Shown here piece by piece: positions 37,101-48,181 of a stretch of 64,000 bases of DNA. Numbering within the stretch: the stretch's first letter is position 1; each line of letters starts with the position of its first letter. Source of the DNA: Scleropages formosus (lineage: Eukaryota > Chordata > Actinopteri > Osteoglossiformes > Osteoglossidae); NCBI RefSeq assembly GCF_900964775.1, contig NC_041815.1, positions 8,583,443 to 8,647,442 of the forward strand, given 5' to 3'. Both the position numbers and the translations under genes were made by a program. The notes below the pieces were generated by a model. That model ran no database searches. It saw nothing but the letters and a program-made list of their open reading frames with translations, and was not told the DNA's origin.

Positions 37101-37496
37101 AGTTGTGTGAATCAAATCCCGTGCAATACCTGTTCAAGCTGGTATTCCTGCTCCTAAATGTTCAAGCCGCGTACGTAACGTTTATGGTTTTCTGTGTAAA
37201 TATAACGTTTTAGATCCATCCACACCCTCAGACCGAAACCATAAGCACAATTCAATATTTACATTTTGTTCAGATTTGTTCCGCTTTTAATGCTGTTCCT
37301 TGTGTCTCTTCAGGTTGAGAAGCCAAGCACTCCAAAATCCAAACCAAAAAAGACATCAACACCAGTGTCAAGCCATAGTAAACCAGTGAAAAAGGCCAAA
37401 GAGAAGCAGGTGTCATCGGTGGCCGGTAACAAGAAAAAGGCATCTGAGAAAGACCCAGAGTCCACCCCGGCGGAAGGGCGAGAAGAAGAAGGCTAA
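31193..37496 (+). CDS. map6: MAP6 (STOP, microtubule-associated protein 6)
   Basis: MAP6 binds and stabilises microtubules against cold and drugs and associates with membranes when palmitoylated. Three coding exons: 31193-31847, 36724-36940 and 37314-37496. The start has a strong GCCGCCATGG context and reads MAWPCITRACCINRFW, with Cys5, 10 and 11 matching the known palmitoylation sites. Mn-type modules follow: SVMRQDFRAWKV (about 79-94) and ETQYQKDFKPWPIPKKRDHP (about 112-130), then NEFKAYMDVKPVKPIRARSQ in exon 2 and the lysine-rich VEKPSTPKSKPKK in exon 3. The exon 1 frame breaks near a GGGGG run (31731-31735): the conserved GRGRAAVDALNRQIKEE...SSYR end is one base out of frame with the start, and restoring one base gives correct phase at the 31847 donor. 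Exon 3 stops at 37496, while a conserved-looking NNKLAEAKE-stop (to 37535) follows. Mammalian Mc repeats are absent. Confidence 0.92.
32285..32493 (-). mobile_element. SINE family C, reverse, in map6 intron 1
   Basis: Tail CATTTAGCTGACACTTTTCTCC first, then CAACTTACAATGTTAAGGTT, AAATACCTTGCTCAAGAGTA and a tRNA-like head with box B (GGTTCAATCCTTACC on minus). Near full length. Confidence 0.8.
32751..32963 (-). mobile_element. SINE family A with 12-bp target duplication
   Basis: Flanked by GCAGTATGAATA at 32739-32750 and 32964-32975. Short CA tail, intact body and head; one of the least diverged family A copies here. Inside map6 intron 1. Confidence 0.92.
33075..33290 (-). mobile_element. V-SINE-like diverged copy
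   Basis: ACAATTTAGAGTCACCAACT and GGAACCCATCCCAGAAGGAA are the reverse of a typical older vertebrate-SINE tail and core. It directly adjoins a family A SINE at 33366. Confidence 0.5.
33366..33575 (-). mobile_element. SINE family A
   Basis: CA run, AGTCTGAAACCGCTTGTCCC, body and a head ending GTGCCACCACACCCCCG. An imperfect target repeat (ACCACCATGCC / ACCACCCTGCC) flanks it. In map6 intron 1. Confidence 0.85.
34866..35040 (+). mobile_element. SINE family C
   Basis: TTGTAGTTAGAGCTGTTCCC head, GCAAGTTTGAATCCTC box B, and tail AACATTGTAAGTCACTTTGG ending in ACATTTATTCATTT. Its tail meets an inverted tail copy at 35034-35102. Confidence 0.75.
35034..35102 (-). mobile_element. Inverted SINE tail fragment
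   Basis: TTTAGCTGACGCTTTTCTCC then AAAGCGACTTACAATGTTAA: the tail of family C in reverse, adjoining the forward tail and forming a hairpin with it. Confidence 0.75.
35534..35892 (+). mobile_element. SINE family B, near full length
   Basis: GGCATGGTAGTACAGCGAGT head, GGGTTTGATCCCTG box B, GTGTGTGAGTGGCAGAGAGA, CACTACACAGAGTTCATTGG and an AATAAATAAATG end. In map6 intron 1. Confidence 0.88.
36097..36317 (+). mobile_element. SINE family A with 14-bp target duplication
   Basis: Flanked by TGCATTTGTGCAGA at 36083-36096 and 36318-36331. Reads GGGGGCACGGTGATGTGGTG, GGGGTTCAAGGCC and GGGACAAGCGGTTCAGAC into a (GT)n tail with GC interruptions. Defines the full extent and orientation of the family. 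Confidence 0.93.
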
Positions 37497-38268
37497 AGAG
37501 ATATAAACAACAAACTAGCTGAAGCGAAAGAGTAACATCAACGCACTTCTAGTTCTTTTCCTTGTGGTGGAAACAAAGGCTGCAAAATGAACCCGGCTCC
37601 TTCTGCCCTCTCGTTAGGTCCCTCGCTTTCTCTCACGTCTCTCTGTCTCGCTCTAGATAACACAGTAATGTCGATGTGATGTACCGCCTCGCCGCCTCTC
37701 GCCCCACATGGGCCCCAATTCCAGGGTCAAGCACACACGCCAAGCTGCCACCCACTGCTCCGCACCGCTCGCTCTCTCTCTATTACAAGGTTTCCATGGC
37801 TACATGCTGACCAGATGCCCAGCGGATGTTCTCCGAGAATGACTCCTCTTGTGCAGAACTGAAAAAAAGCAGAGCGTTTGCTGTCCTGTCTGCGCCGGCA
37901 CACATTATCTGGTAGCATTTATCAGCGGTTCGTTTCCATATAAAATGTATTTGCTATTGATAACACTCATCGTCTGATTTGAAGCCGGGTTTCATTAAGA
38001 TGCTGTTGTCAGTTCCAGGTGTTTTGCGAAAAAGTGACAAATTCGCCGTTACGGTTAGGATCCATGCTCGCTATTCAGCTTTTCTACTCTCAGGCACTAT
38101 GTTCGTTTCCTTCCCTGAAGGTTAGAAGCTTCCCTCCTTTTTCAGCTTCTCCACGTAACAGTTCTCTTTGTAGATATTGTATAGATGAACGTAGTTGTCT
38201 CTTCCACCTCGTCTTTTCCAACTGTCATTGTCACTCTGTCCTTTTATGTCAGAAAGTATACATTATTA

Positions 38269-38299
<31 letters not shown>

Positions 38300-40930
38300 T
38301 TTTATTATTCATATTAGTGTTTATATGTGGCTACATAGATGTATTATGTTACTGCTGTCACTTGATTGTTCTTCCTCTTGTGTTTATAATTCAACAGCAT
38401 TCAGCATTCATTCACGTTCAACATTTATTTAGAACAACCTGAAAACATAAATGTGGGCCCAAATTATTTAAAAATGTAAACGTAATGTTTAGGTCCTACG
38501 CTACCCGCAGCACTTTTGTGAGATGAATAGAAGTGGCCATTTGACTGTGACTGGGCAACATTCACAGAGCTTGTAATTTCCTAATGTAATTTCCCGTCTT
38601 CCTGATCCCTTTGACCTGAGCCGATCGATAAAGGCTCTCCGAACTTATTTTCTCAAGTCAAAATAATTCCACAACACAAATGGTAATGGAAAAGTGAGGG
38701 GCAAACCTTCACTTGTGCAGTTGTATGTTTGTGCAAATTTCTGTTTACGGTGGAATTCAGTGTGTCCGGTTTTTGTGTGCTCATTACGTGTGTGCATCCG
38801 ATATATCTGCCGCCATCCTAGTCTCCACTGTACACACCACTGCTGTTGCCCAGCACTGTTTTATTGAGCGAGTGCCGACAAAAGTTACTCCCTTGTTGTC
38901 GTTATTTCCTTATAGATTGTTTTCTGAAGTCCATGTGCATTTTTAATTTGCTTTATAGATTGAATTGTCCGCATGGTGAAAAAGAACCTTAACAATATGG
39001 AAAGGTTTCATTTATATGTGTATTTTTCCTGATCTAAATGTCACTCAAATCGATTCAAGCCTATAGTGTAAATACTGTACACAGGACGTGTGTGAGAACT
39101 CCTACGAAGCAGTACTCATTTAGTTTGACCATTTTTTGCAGTGTTTTTGGATGTCACACTTAGTATTAGTTACAGATACACTTTAATTTGTGCCACACAT
39201 TGGAATACATTTCCTCACATGCATCTTGTGTAAGTAAATTCATGTGTAAGAACTGATGGGAAAATTCAAATGGAAAATGATATACTGTCAATTAATTAAT
39301 GCGTTTTGGGAAACAACCTTCTGTTTGCAGCAGGGTTGTCAATTACCACATTTTTGAAATGTATGACCTAGCGAAAGCATGCTACAGGTTCAACCTTAGA
39401 AAATAATGTCTCAACTTTTTTTTTTTTCTTTTTTTAACTGAACCACAATCTTAAAATGTTTTTTCCTTTATTCTTCTTCCACCTTACCTATACATTGTGA
39501 TGGTACCAAGCTCGGTATTATTTGTATTATTAACATTGTATCACCAATTACCAGTAAAATGATGAACAAAAAAGTAATCAAAACACAAAGAACACCACTG
39601 TATTTTCGCTATAATGAACTGTTAGTTTTTTTTCCTTTATAATACTATTTTGACACTCATGTTCATTACAAAGGAGCAACTAATTTCATTGTCTAGCTGA
39701 CGCTTTATCAAAAGTGTATTCGTGTTATATCAGTATACACCACAAGATACCTTACTCAAGCATTTCAGGGTCAGGACCTCGCTCAGGGGCACTATAGATC
39801 CCACATGGTGCACATACCATAATGGCGACCCTCACGTTTTTCCACTTGAATGCTTGCTATTTGAGCTAGTTACTGAACACTATACTGTATGTGCCTCATT
39901 TCTGGTGTAGCTATGCATATTTGCCTGTCGTCTGTGTATGCATCGCATCTTCGTAACCCTTCTTGCTCATGCCTGAGTCCCTGCTGCGGCCCAGGACCTA
40001 TCCCCAGTAACCCTGGAGGAGAAGTGCTGCCTCCCGTCCATTTGCAGCCTTTCGGCTAGTTGGCTCTTGGCTGTGGAACGCGCTGAGCTCCCACTCTCGG
40101 TACTGTCTGTCGCGCCTGCCGTTACAGAATGACCCAGAACATGAGAACGAAAACAAAATGACACAAATCTTGGTCCTGCTAAAATAAAGTGATGTGCTTG
40201 TGCTCTGCTTGCTGTTAATTATTGAAATTATTAATAAATGCAAAAGCATTTAAAAAAGAGTGCGTATAGTCTTTGTTGAATTGAACATGTTGGATGGTGA
40301 CAGATCAAGGATCCTTTTGGTTGAATAAAAATTCACACATTTGTATAATCTGGTGCAAAATACATTTGCAACTGTGAGGTGCTTTTTCATACATACTGTA
40401 ATCGCTTATACTGGATATCTGAATGATTTTTACTCTCTGGACGTACAATACTAGGAGAACCTGCAATGTGTGCTTTTCGGCTCTGTTCTACTAGCAAATT
40501 TTGCCAAATGTTCTAAACAAAGAAATTCAGTGATGGAGACCAGTGGCCTTTGCAGATATTAATATTTAATCTGCCCATGAAATTTTTAGGCAAATTATAT
40601 TTACTTGGATGAAGGTGGTCACTGTCCTTTGTCTGGCTGCAGTCTGCAATTACTTGTGGTTTCTGCTTATTTCTATTACACTTTTTCTATCAACATTTCA
40701 GTTCTCAATATCAATTTTATAACAGTTATTACGTGACAGACTAGGATTTAAAAGCCAACTTGCCCTTTTGGCATTATTTCTGTTCTTGGCATCCATTGCA
40801 GAATGGAGACATGGCTTGATGCTGTTTCCATAGTAATTTGAAAGTAGCTTTGAAGGGGACGTTCAGTTTTCATGTCTGTTCTGTAGTGTACAATGTTTTT
40901 CAGTCAATTGCCTGTAAGTATATAGTTAAT
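37497..40930 (+). other. map6: map6 3' region, mostly gene-free
   Basis: Contains the likely map6 3' untranslated region: a (TTA)n run at about 38262-38300 and several AATAAA-type signals, the best followed by GU-rich sequence near 40184. A SINE-tail-like scrap lies near 39690-39725. No other coding frame recognised. Confidence 0.5.
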
Positions 40931-40946
40931 TTAAAAAAAAGCTTCT

Positions 40947-41098
40947 AAGCTGATAGTGTAGTGGTTAGAGCTGCATTTGAATTCAAAGGTTGTAGGTTTG
41001 AATCTCGCTTGCTGTTGTACCCTTGAGCAAGATACTTTTCCTAAATTGCTCCAGAAAAAGGCAGTTGGGTAAATAATAGTGAAAAGCTTCACATTGTA
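40947..41098 (+). mobile_element. SINE family C
   Basis: GTGTAGTGGTTAGAGCTGCA head, GTAGGTTTGAATCTCGC box B, GTTGTACCCTTGAGCAAGAT and a truncated CACATTGTAAG tail. The 3' end runs into LINE sequence. Confidence 0.8.
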
Positions 41099-41104
41099 AG
41101 TTTC

Positions 41105-41850
41105 AGCACATTGACGCCACAAACCGGACCTGCAGATACAACCTGCATAATATCCGCAGGATCCATCCATACCTCACAACAGACTCTGCCCAACTACTTG
41201 TCCAGGCCATGGTGACTTCCCATCTGGACTACTGCAACTCTGTCCTGTTGGCCTTCCTGTTACTGCCATCAAACCTCTGCAGCTTCCTATAGCTGCCCGA
41301 ATCAAATTCAAGACCCTGGTTATTGTCTACAAATGCATCAATAGAACTTTAAGCATTCACATTCTCACTCTCACGTTCTGAGTTCTCTAGCTGTCTACTG
41401 GTATTATTGTTATTACTGTTACCGTTATTTATTGTCATTGCTATTAGCATTACTCACTGTCATTGTCATTGTTTTGTTTGTGCAATATTTCTATTGTCTC
41501 TGTCTTGTCCATAGTCTGTGGAGAAGCATTCAAGAAGAATTTCATGATACTTGTACACGTACTTGTACCTATGACAATAAACTTGAAACTTGAACTGCTC
41601 CTAGCTATTTACAAGACTTGATCAACCACTACATCCCAGCCAGACCCCTTCGCTCATCTACTTCTGCCTGCTTGGTGGTCCCGCGCACAAAAGGTAAAGC
41701 ATTGAGGTTCTTGGTTCTGGCTCCATTGCGGTAGAATGACCTCCCCCTCTCACTCAGGACTGCTGAAACTCTGTCTAGATTCAAGAAGGGTCTGAAAACT
41801 CACCTTTTCCAGACTCACTTCGCCCATGATCTCTCCAGCTCATGTATGGT
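41105..41850 (+). mobile_element. LINE 3' fragment (CR1/L2/Rex1-type reverse transcriptase end), interrupted
   Basis: Translated pieces resemble the C-terminal part of a CR1/L2-group reverse transcriptase: LVQAMVTSHLDYCNSVLLAF, then after an insertion SRPWLL-type residues and the end-region pattern around GSWFWLHCGRMTSPSHSGLL in shifted frames. Multiple stops and frame changes; a dead fragment. Split by the insert at 41349-41596. Confidence 0.65.
41349..41596 (+). mobile_element. Retroposon 3' end nested in the LINE fragment
   Basis: Ends in TATGACAATAAACTTGAAAC, a familiar fish retroposon 3' end. Short target repeat GAACT at 41344-41348 and 41592-41596. Removing it rejoins the two LINE parts in order. 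Confidence 0.55.
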
Positions 41851-41899
41851 GTAAATGTTCATGCACCGTAACTTTATGATCATCCCCAGATAAGCCTTT

Positions 41900-44140
41900 A
41901 TACAGCTGCTATTCTGTCTTATATGTAAATGTTTGTGTACCTTTTAAAAATAATAAGAAAAAATCTGTAGGAAGGTGATCAGGATTAGTCTTTCCAGAGT
42001 TTTGTGCACTTACTTGTGCAAAAAAAAAGAAAAGGAAACGATCACAATTTAAACTAAAGGGAAATGATAAAGTGATCGGAAAAAGGTTAAATGGCAACGA
42101 ACATTGGAAAAGAGAAAATTAATGCTTCTTCAATGTTTTTTATACCTACAAACAAACACACACGCATTCTCTCTCTCTCCTCCTCCTCCTCCTCTCTCTC
42201 GGTTTTAAATACTGTAGTAACATTTATTATTATCTCTTTCTATGTCTCTATTATGAATACTGTAGTTACATTTAATATTCTTATTGTTATTATTATTATT
42301 ACTGTATTGTTATATTAAAGATGTTTTTAGTGTATTTGGAAGAGTTTCTTTAATGCTTTTCTGCATAGAAAGGTGCACTATTTACTAAAACAAACATTTG
42401 ACTCACTGACGTTAGACACGAACCATAACTGTTCTGACTTAGGTACAAATCCAACTAAAAGACAGATTTAGGAACGGAACTCGTTCATAATCTGGGGGCT
42501 GCCTGTACTTATGAACAAGAGGCCATTTTCCCCTCTTGAGTCTATCCTGGGGAGGATGGGGGGGCATCCTGACACCAAGTCCCCCTCCACTATCAGAAAT
42601 TAATCACAGATCATGAATGAACATGAATTAACATGTCTTAAAGCAGACTGCTTCAATGATAAATGCAGTCTTCCTCTGGGCATAAAACCTACCTTGTATT
42701 CATTTCCATGCTCATCTGACCTTTCACAGTGTACTGAGGACTGAAAGTGGGATGTACATAGAATTAAAACACGGTAGTTCATCAGAAGCAGACAAGGCAA
42801 TAAGAAATACAGTATATAAAAGTTCTATTATGCAATGGAAGTGGAGTGTGTCTATAAAGCACATTATACATTCATAAGTTCACATAAGTGGTTTACCACA
42901 GTTAAAAGTATCCTTATTAATTAATACAGGCTTTCCTCACATAACATGTATAATTCATTCCTAAAAAATCTGTTGCTAAGGTAAATTTGTAGTGTGGGAT
43001 AATGAGAAGAGCCAAGAGAAGGATGCTGTGAGGTGAAGGTGCAAAGTGCTCTACCTGACGTGTGTATTAGACAAAAGAAGACAATACCAGGTGAGCTGGC
43101 AGAAGATGAGCCAGTTGCAGTAGCTGAGATAGACCGCAAGGTCAGAGTGCACAGCTTTTACTCCAGTTACCTGCTTTGCTGACAGTTTAGGATATTTTAT
43201 ATCTAGACATTTACTTATGCTTGTTTTCCTGATATGTTCCATAATTGGACTGGACAGGTAATATGTAAAATGTATGTATCCTGTGGATGACCAAACCCAA
43301 AAAGTTAATGTGGCCAGCTGCAGAATGAGCTGTATCTGTGTAAGGTGCCAGGTGCAAGTGCTGAAATGGCAGAGAAAGAAATAATGCAGTGAAAATAAAT
43401 CAAGCAACTCGGATTACCAAAAGCAAAAAGAAGAAACGTGCTTCGTATGTATAGAGATCAGTAGGATGGCAGTGAATCAAAGCTGTTCTCTGCATCTCAC
43501 CTTGGCAAGCGACAGAGCTGACAGTAGTTGGTTTTTCTTCAGTACATTTTCCCCCTCAGTCCGCATAGGAATCTAACCACAACACTAACCCTGACTTGCT
43601 GAAGCCAGCTGTCAGGTCAAATGTGTCGTCAGCCTGCTAACAACCTGAAGAAACACACGAGTACAGTTCACAGGAGACAACCTAGCTCATGATCATAACA
43701 CTTTGGAGATTTAATGAATTTATTTAATGTAGATTAAAAGTACAGCATTGATGTTTACAGGGAATTTTAAATGATTACAATGTTAAGTACTGTAAAGTGT
43801 TTATATTGTATAAGTTCCAGTAGCATTCAAATAGCAGTTTAAGCCCACTGAGCGTAGCCCTGTCGGAAGTCTAGGAAAATATCACTGATATACGTACATG
43901 TACAGCATAAGTGTACTCTGGGAAGACGCAACATTCCCACGAGTAGCATTTTGCTCCTCTGCTTGACTGCTGGGGGTGTGACGAGATTCTTTCACTTACA
44001 GCGAAGTCAAAACTGATTGAAAAAAGGTCCGTTCATAACTTTTTGGTTATATAGAGCTGCACTGACCTGCCAGGATTTTAAGGTTACTGTAGACTTGAAC
44101 ATGTCTGTCACTACAGAGATGAAATGAATGAATGAATAAA
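41900..44140. other. Gene-free AT-rich stretch
   Basis: Simple TCC/CT repeats near 42169-42200, ATT-rich sequence near 42220-42310, and scraps near 42410-42500 (TCGTTCATAATCTGGGGGCTGC) and 42926-43000 that look like ends of old DNA transposons. No gene seen. Confidence 0.45.
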
Positions 44141-44149
44141 TGAGGTAAG

Positions 44150-44765
44150 GGGAGAGAATTTGCCCCAGATGGAAGAGTTTAAGTATCTTGGGGTTTTGTT
44201 CACAAGTGAGGGGAGAAGGGTGCGTGAGATTGGCTGCAGACTAGGAGCAGCGGTAGCAGTAATGCGGTCGCTGCACCGGACTGTGGTGGTGAAGGAGGAG
44301 CTGAGCCATAAGGCGAAGCTCTCCATTTACCGGTCAATCTACGTCCCTACCCTCACCTATGGTCATCAACTCTGGATGATGACCGAAAGAATAAGATCAT
44401 GGATACAAGCGGCCGAAATGAGTTTTCTCCGCAGGGTGTTGGGACTCTCTCTCCGTGACGGTGAGGAGTTCGGACATCCGGGAGGAACTCAGAGTAGATC
44501 CGCTACTCCTCCACATTGAGAGGAGCCAGTTGAGGTGGTTCGGGCATCTGACAAGGATGTTCCCCGGGCGCCTCCCTTTGGAGGTATACCAGGCACGGCC
44601 AACTGGGACGAGGCCCCGCTGGAGGGATTATATCTCACAGTTGGCCTGGGGGCGGCTGGGGATCCCCCCGGGTTGAGCTGGAGGAAGTTGTGAGGGACAT
44701 GGACGTCTGGGCCTCTCTGCTCTCCCTACTGCCACTGCAACCCTACTAGGACAAGCAGGATAGAA
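44150..44765 (+). mobile_element. LINE 3' fragment (reverse transcriptase C-terminal region)
   Basis: Reads EEFKYLGVLFTSEGRR, MRSLHRTVVVKEELSHKAKL, YVPTLTYGHQLWMMTE, then after one frame change near 44460 the stretch ELRVDPLLLHIERSQLRWFG and WRDYISQLAWGRLGIPP. This is the end of a fish non-LTR retrotransposon ORF; I cannot name the clade securely. It ends in a (GGAT)n tail. 5'-truncated and frame-broken. Confidence 0.85.
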
Positions 44766-44811
44766 ATGGATGGATGGATGGATGGATGGATGGATGGATG
44801 GATGGATGGAT
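44766..44811. repeat. (GGAT)n tail of the LINE
   Basis: About eleven GGAT units directly following the LINE ORF end, typical of a target-primed 3' tail. Confidence 0.85.
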
Positions 44812-45017
44812 ACTGTAGACTGGGTTCATGTAATGTCTTTTGTTAAGTACATGGACATCCACTACATTTACATGCCCATTGTTCAGACAGATATGAAAGA
44901 TGGATGAAGAGTGTTACTGAGGTGAGTCTGCTGTAACTGTAGCTGTTGAATGCTGGTACATAAAAGTATGAGAAGACTATAGAGGGAGATAATAAAATGA
45001 ATACAGTATATAAGTTG

Positions 45018-45062
45018 TTTTTGTGTGTGTGTGTGTGTTTGTGTGGTGTGTGTGTGTGTGTG
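45018..45062. repeat. (GT)n microsatellite
   Basis: Imperfect GT run with TTT and GGT interruptions. It directly precedes a GC-rich block at 45063. Confidence 0.8.
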
Positions 45063-45440
45063 TGCCACGCCCACACCTCCGGGCCAACACGGAACACCTG
45101 GGACGCAACGCAGACTACAGCATGAAAGGCTGCGTCAGACCACCAGCTGATGCGGAACCTTGATCCGCCTCCTCGTTAGCGACCTTCTCTAGCCATTTCC
45201 TGTTCCCGAACGCCTTCCCCGAACCCGTCCCTTGTTCCCCCGATCTACTGCCTCTTTCTGATCATCGACCTCTTGCCTTTGTACTGACCTCGCTTTTTGG
45301 ATCCTCCCTGTTACAACGTTCGCACCTCGAAGACCCTTTGCCCGTCCTCTGACCTCCTCTCTTGGATTTCCCCGAAGACACCACCACGATTACCGCTCTG
45401 CACTTGGGTCCGCCGCTTCCCTCAGACCCGACCATGACAG
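45063..45440 (+). mobile_element. GC-rich repeat-like block, unclassified
   Basis: Starts CACGCCCACACCTCCGGG and runs through many CCTGTT/GACCTC/CCCGA motifs to ACTTGGGTCCGCCGCTTCCC and CCGACCATGACAGC. The composition differs sharply from the AT-rich flanks and the end resembles 3' ends of fish repeats, but I cannot assign a family. Confidence 0.35.
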
Positions 45441-45865
45441 CATGTAGAGTAAGGTATATAAATTCTGCAATAACAGAGATTAGGAAGTGGGACACGCTGG
45501 GGTACTCATTCCATGTGTAATTTAAATACGATAATGCAAATTTAATTAATAGTAATATTACATTAACTACAAAAAAGACCCTTCATTTTTTTGTTCAATG
45601 TATGCTCGATTCACTTAACAGTCCTGGATGAAGACAAAGTTTTTCTTGCATGAAATGAAGTTAAAGATACAGAAATAGGGGAAATTCTCAGAAAATGTAA
45701 GTATCCCTTGGAAAACTGCTGCTGTTAGAATTAAAATTAGGCGTTTTGTAAAAGCACGCACAAGGGTATTGTGGGAAGGATCGCATAGCTCGAAGTACAT
45801 ATGAAAAAACTGATACGTTCTGCCAAAAGTGTGGGACTGAGAAAATATACTTTCCAAATGACAAC

Positions 45866-46074
45866 CCCCACACACATTGTCTGAAACCACTTGTCCTGTA
45901 TAGGGTTGTGGCAAACTGGAGCCTAACCCAGCAACACAGGGCATAGGGCTGGAGGAGGAGTGGACACACCCAGGACAGGATGCCAGTCCATCACAAGGTG
46001 CCCCAAGCAGGACTCAAATCCCAGACCCACCGGAGAGCAGTATCCAGTCAAACCCACTGCACCACCGCACTCTC
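45866..46074 (-). mobile_element. SINE family A, first of a tandem pair
   Basis: Flanked by CCAAATGACAAC at 45854-45865 and 46075-46086. Complete body and tRNA-like head. The right target repeat is shared with a second SINE. Confidence 0.9.
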
Positions 46075-46086
46075 CCAAATGACAAC

Positions 46087-46326
46087 ACTCACACAGACAC
46101 ACACAGACACACACACTGTCTTAACCACTTGTCCCATACAGGGTCACGGGAGCTGGAGCTTAACCCAGCAACACAGGGCAGAAGGCTAGAGGGGGAGGGG
46201 ACACACCCAGGAGGGGACACACCCAGGACAGGATGCAGTCCATCACAAGGCACCCCAAGCAGGACTCAAACCCCAGGCCCACCAGAAAGCAGGACCCGGT
46301 CCAACCCGCTGCACCACTGCACCCCC
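46087..46326 (-). mobile_element. SINE family A, second of a tandem pair
   Basis: Lies between CCAAATGACAAC at 46075-46086 and 46327-46338. It carries its own CA tail and an internal partial duplication of the GGGGACACACCCAGGA motif (about 46197-46227), so it is not a plain copy of its neighbour. Confidence 0.9.
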
Positions 46327-46339
46327 CCAAATGACAACC

Positions 46340-47487
46340 TTAAAAACAAAAACAAAGCACCAATTGAGCAGGTTACAAAGGACAAAGGGAATTTCCTTGA
46401 GTGGACCAGTTAAGACCTAGACTTTGGGGCATCCAAAATTACAGTGCAAAGACAGTCCTCAGTCAACTTAAAGAGACAAAGCTATACTGTCAGTAAAAAT
46501 GAACAGCACCATAGCACTGTGAAGCTGTCTGATGTGTCGAAAGCGACACACAACACTTATTTCTGCCAAAAAGTCTTCTCCTGACTGAGACACTCTAAGG
46601 AATGAAGACATAAAAATACATGCAGTAATTACTTTTCCGGTAAGTGTTATAATGGGTTGAAAGTGTGTTGGTTACTTCAAATCTTACAGTAATTGAGGTA
46701 ACAAAATGTGAAAAATGTACATCTGATACCACTGTTCTGAGCTTTACATTAAACTGTGTATTTCAGGTGTTTTACCTGAAATAGTGGGGAGTACAGATAA
46801 TGTAGGATCCCTGAACACAGTATGTTCTCCCAGAGAAAAATGTATCATCTGTCACCACTCTATGTGCAATATGAACATGAAAATATTTAACACATTTATT
46901 AATGGAGAGAAAGTAAATTTAAGCACATCTTTCTTATTTCTTTTATTCTTTCTTTTACCGCCTAAGCCAGGGTGTCCTGGGTTTTGATCTCGAAATCCAC
47001 TCTTGCATACATATGAACGTGGAGGTCCTTGTCTTGAACAGTAGAAACATATGAAATTGATGATGAGATACAGAATCTCCCTGACTATGAACATTAACCT
47101 CTGAATTGAAGCAGACAAAAATGCTCAGTCAAACACATTGTATGTGGCACAGGTCAGTGTATGTTTTCTTACATATCTTGCACTCAGTTGGGAATTTTCG
47201 ACAGAATGACTCATATAGTATGTTAGCTATTAATTAAATTTTTACAGATAAGAAATCAGAAACGTGCCTCTGCTCTGGAGGGCATTAAGTACACTGTTCC
47301 ATTTGCTGGTTGCGGTAAAATTGACACTGAAAGCTGTGGCTACATCAAAGTCAAAAATTGCATTTGCCCTCCATATTGGTGTTTTACAGTAGAGTGTCGT
47401 ACATACATGGGTCTGGTAAATATTAAGATTATATCCAAATTTTTTTTTTATTATTTGGAAATTTACTGGTAAATTTACTGGTGGTAA
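46340..47487. other. Gene-free stretch before the second copy
   Basis: AT-rich, no recognised gene or repeat apart from the short ATTTACTGGT tandem at 47461-47482 just before the duplication boundary. If copy 1 continues left of base 1, this sequence should be found there too. Confidence 0.5.
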
Positions 47488-47591
47488 CAGATCTTACTAC
47501 TTTATTTTCTCCACAAAAAAGTTAATTCCAGTTCCATAGGTTACTCCAGGGAGCAAACTTGTGATTTCAGCTCTCACCGTGTATTCGGTAT

Positions 47592-47939
47592 TCAGCATGG
47601 CGTTTGGTGTGTACTATTTAAGGCAGCAGCCAAATGAGCAGCTGTAAAGTGTTTGTTTCTGAAACTACAGACTCTGATGTAATTATCCTCTTGTGCCGTT
47701 GTGTATCTGGGCTTTCCGCTTCTTTTTCTATCCTGGTTTGATCCAGTTTGTCCTCTTCTCTTAAGACAGTATTGGCCACCTTTGTATGAAACCTTCAGTT
47801 TCATTCCAATCGGACACATTAAATAACCTCGGTATTGAAAAATGGTAATAGACTGACATGTTTCTTGAGGAAGCTGCTTTGTTTTAGCCATTTTTTTAAA
47901 TCCAGAAATTAACTTCAGGAGTGTCGGAACCATCAACAA
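47592..47939 (-). pseudogene. Tc1/mariner-like transposase fragment, second copy
   Basis: Same 115-codon frame as at 105-452, identical in translation, carried by the long duplication. It lacks the catalytic half. Confidence 0.6.
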
Positions 47940-48181
47940 AAGACAATTTATTTGTTTTACTGAACAGAGTAGTGGATTTTGGCTGTGCTAACAGAATTAC
48001 AACGGTTTCTCTACCACTTGGACCATTAGGACACTGCAATGAACATTTTCAATGCTGCTGAAAATGGGGCTTTGCAGTCATGTGTAAATAATACATTATA
48101 AATTGATAATTTCAAGCAGTAATAGCCAGGTGTAACATTAGTAATGATAGCTTGCCTATAATTTTAGGCCAGTTTAAGGGT

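Noticed and set aside
47461-47487. ATTTACTGGT tandem at the duplication boundary, considered as a recombination site
   Set aside because: Only two short imperfect units, and no counterpart can be seen left of base 1 because the window starts there.
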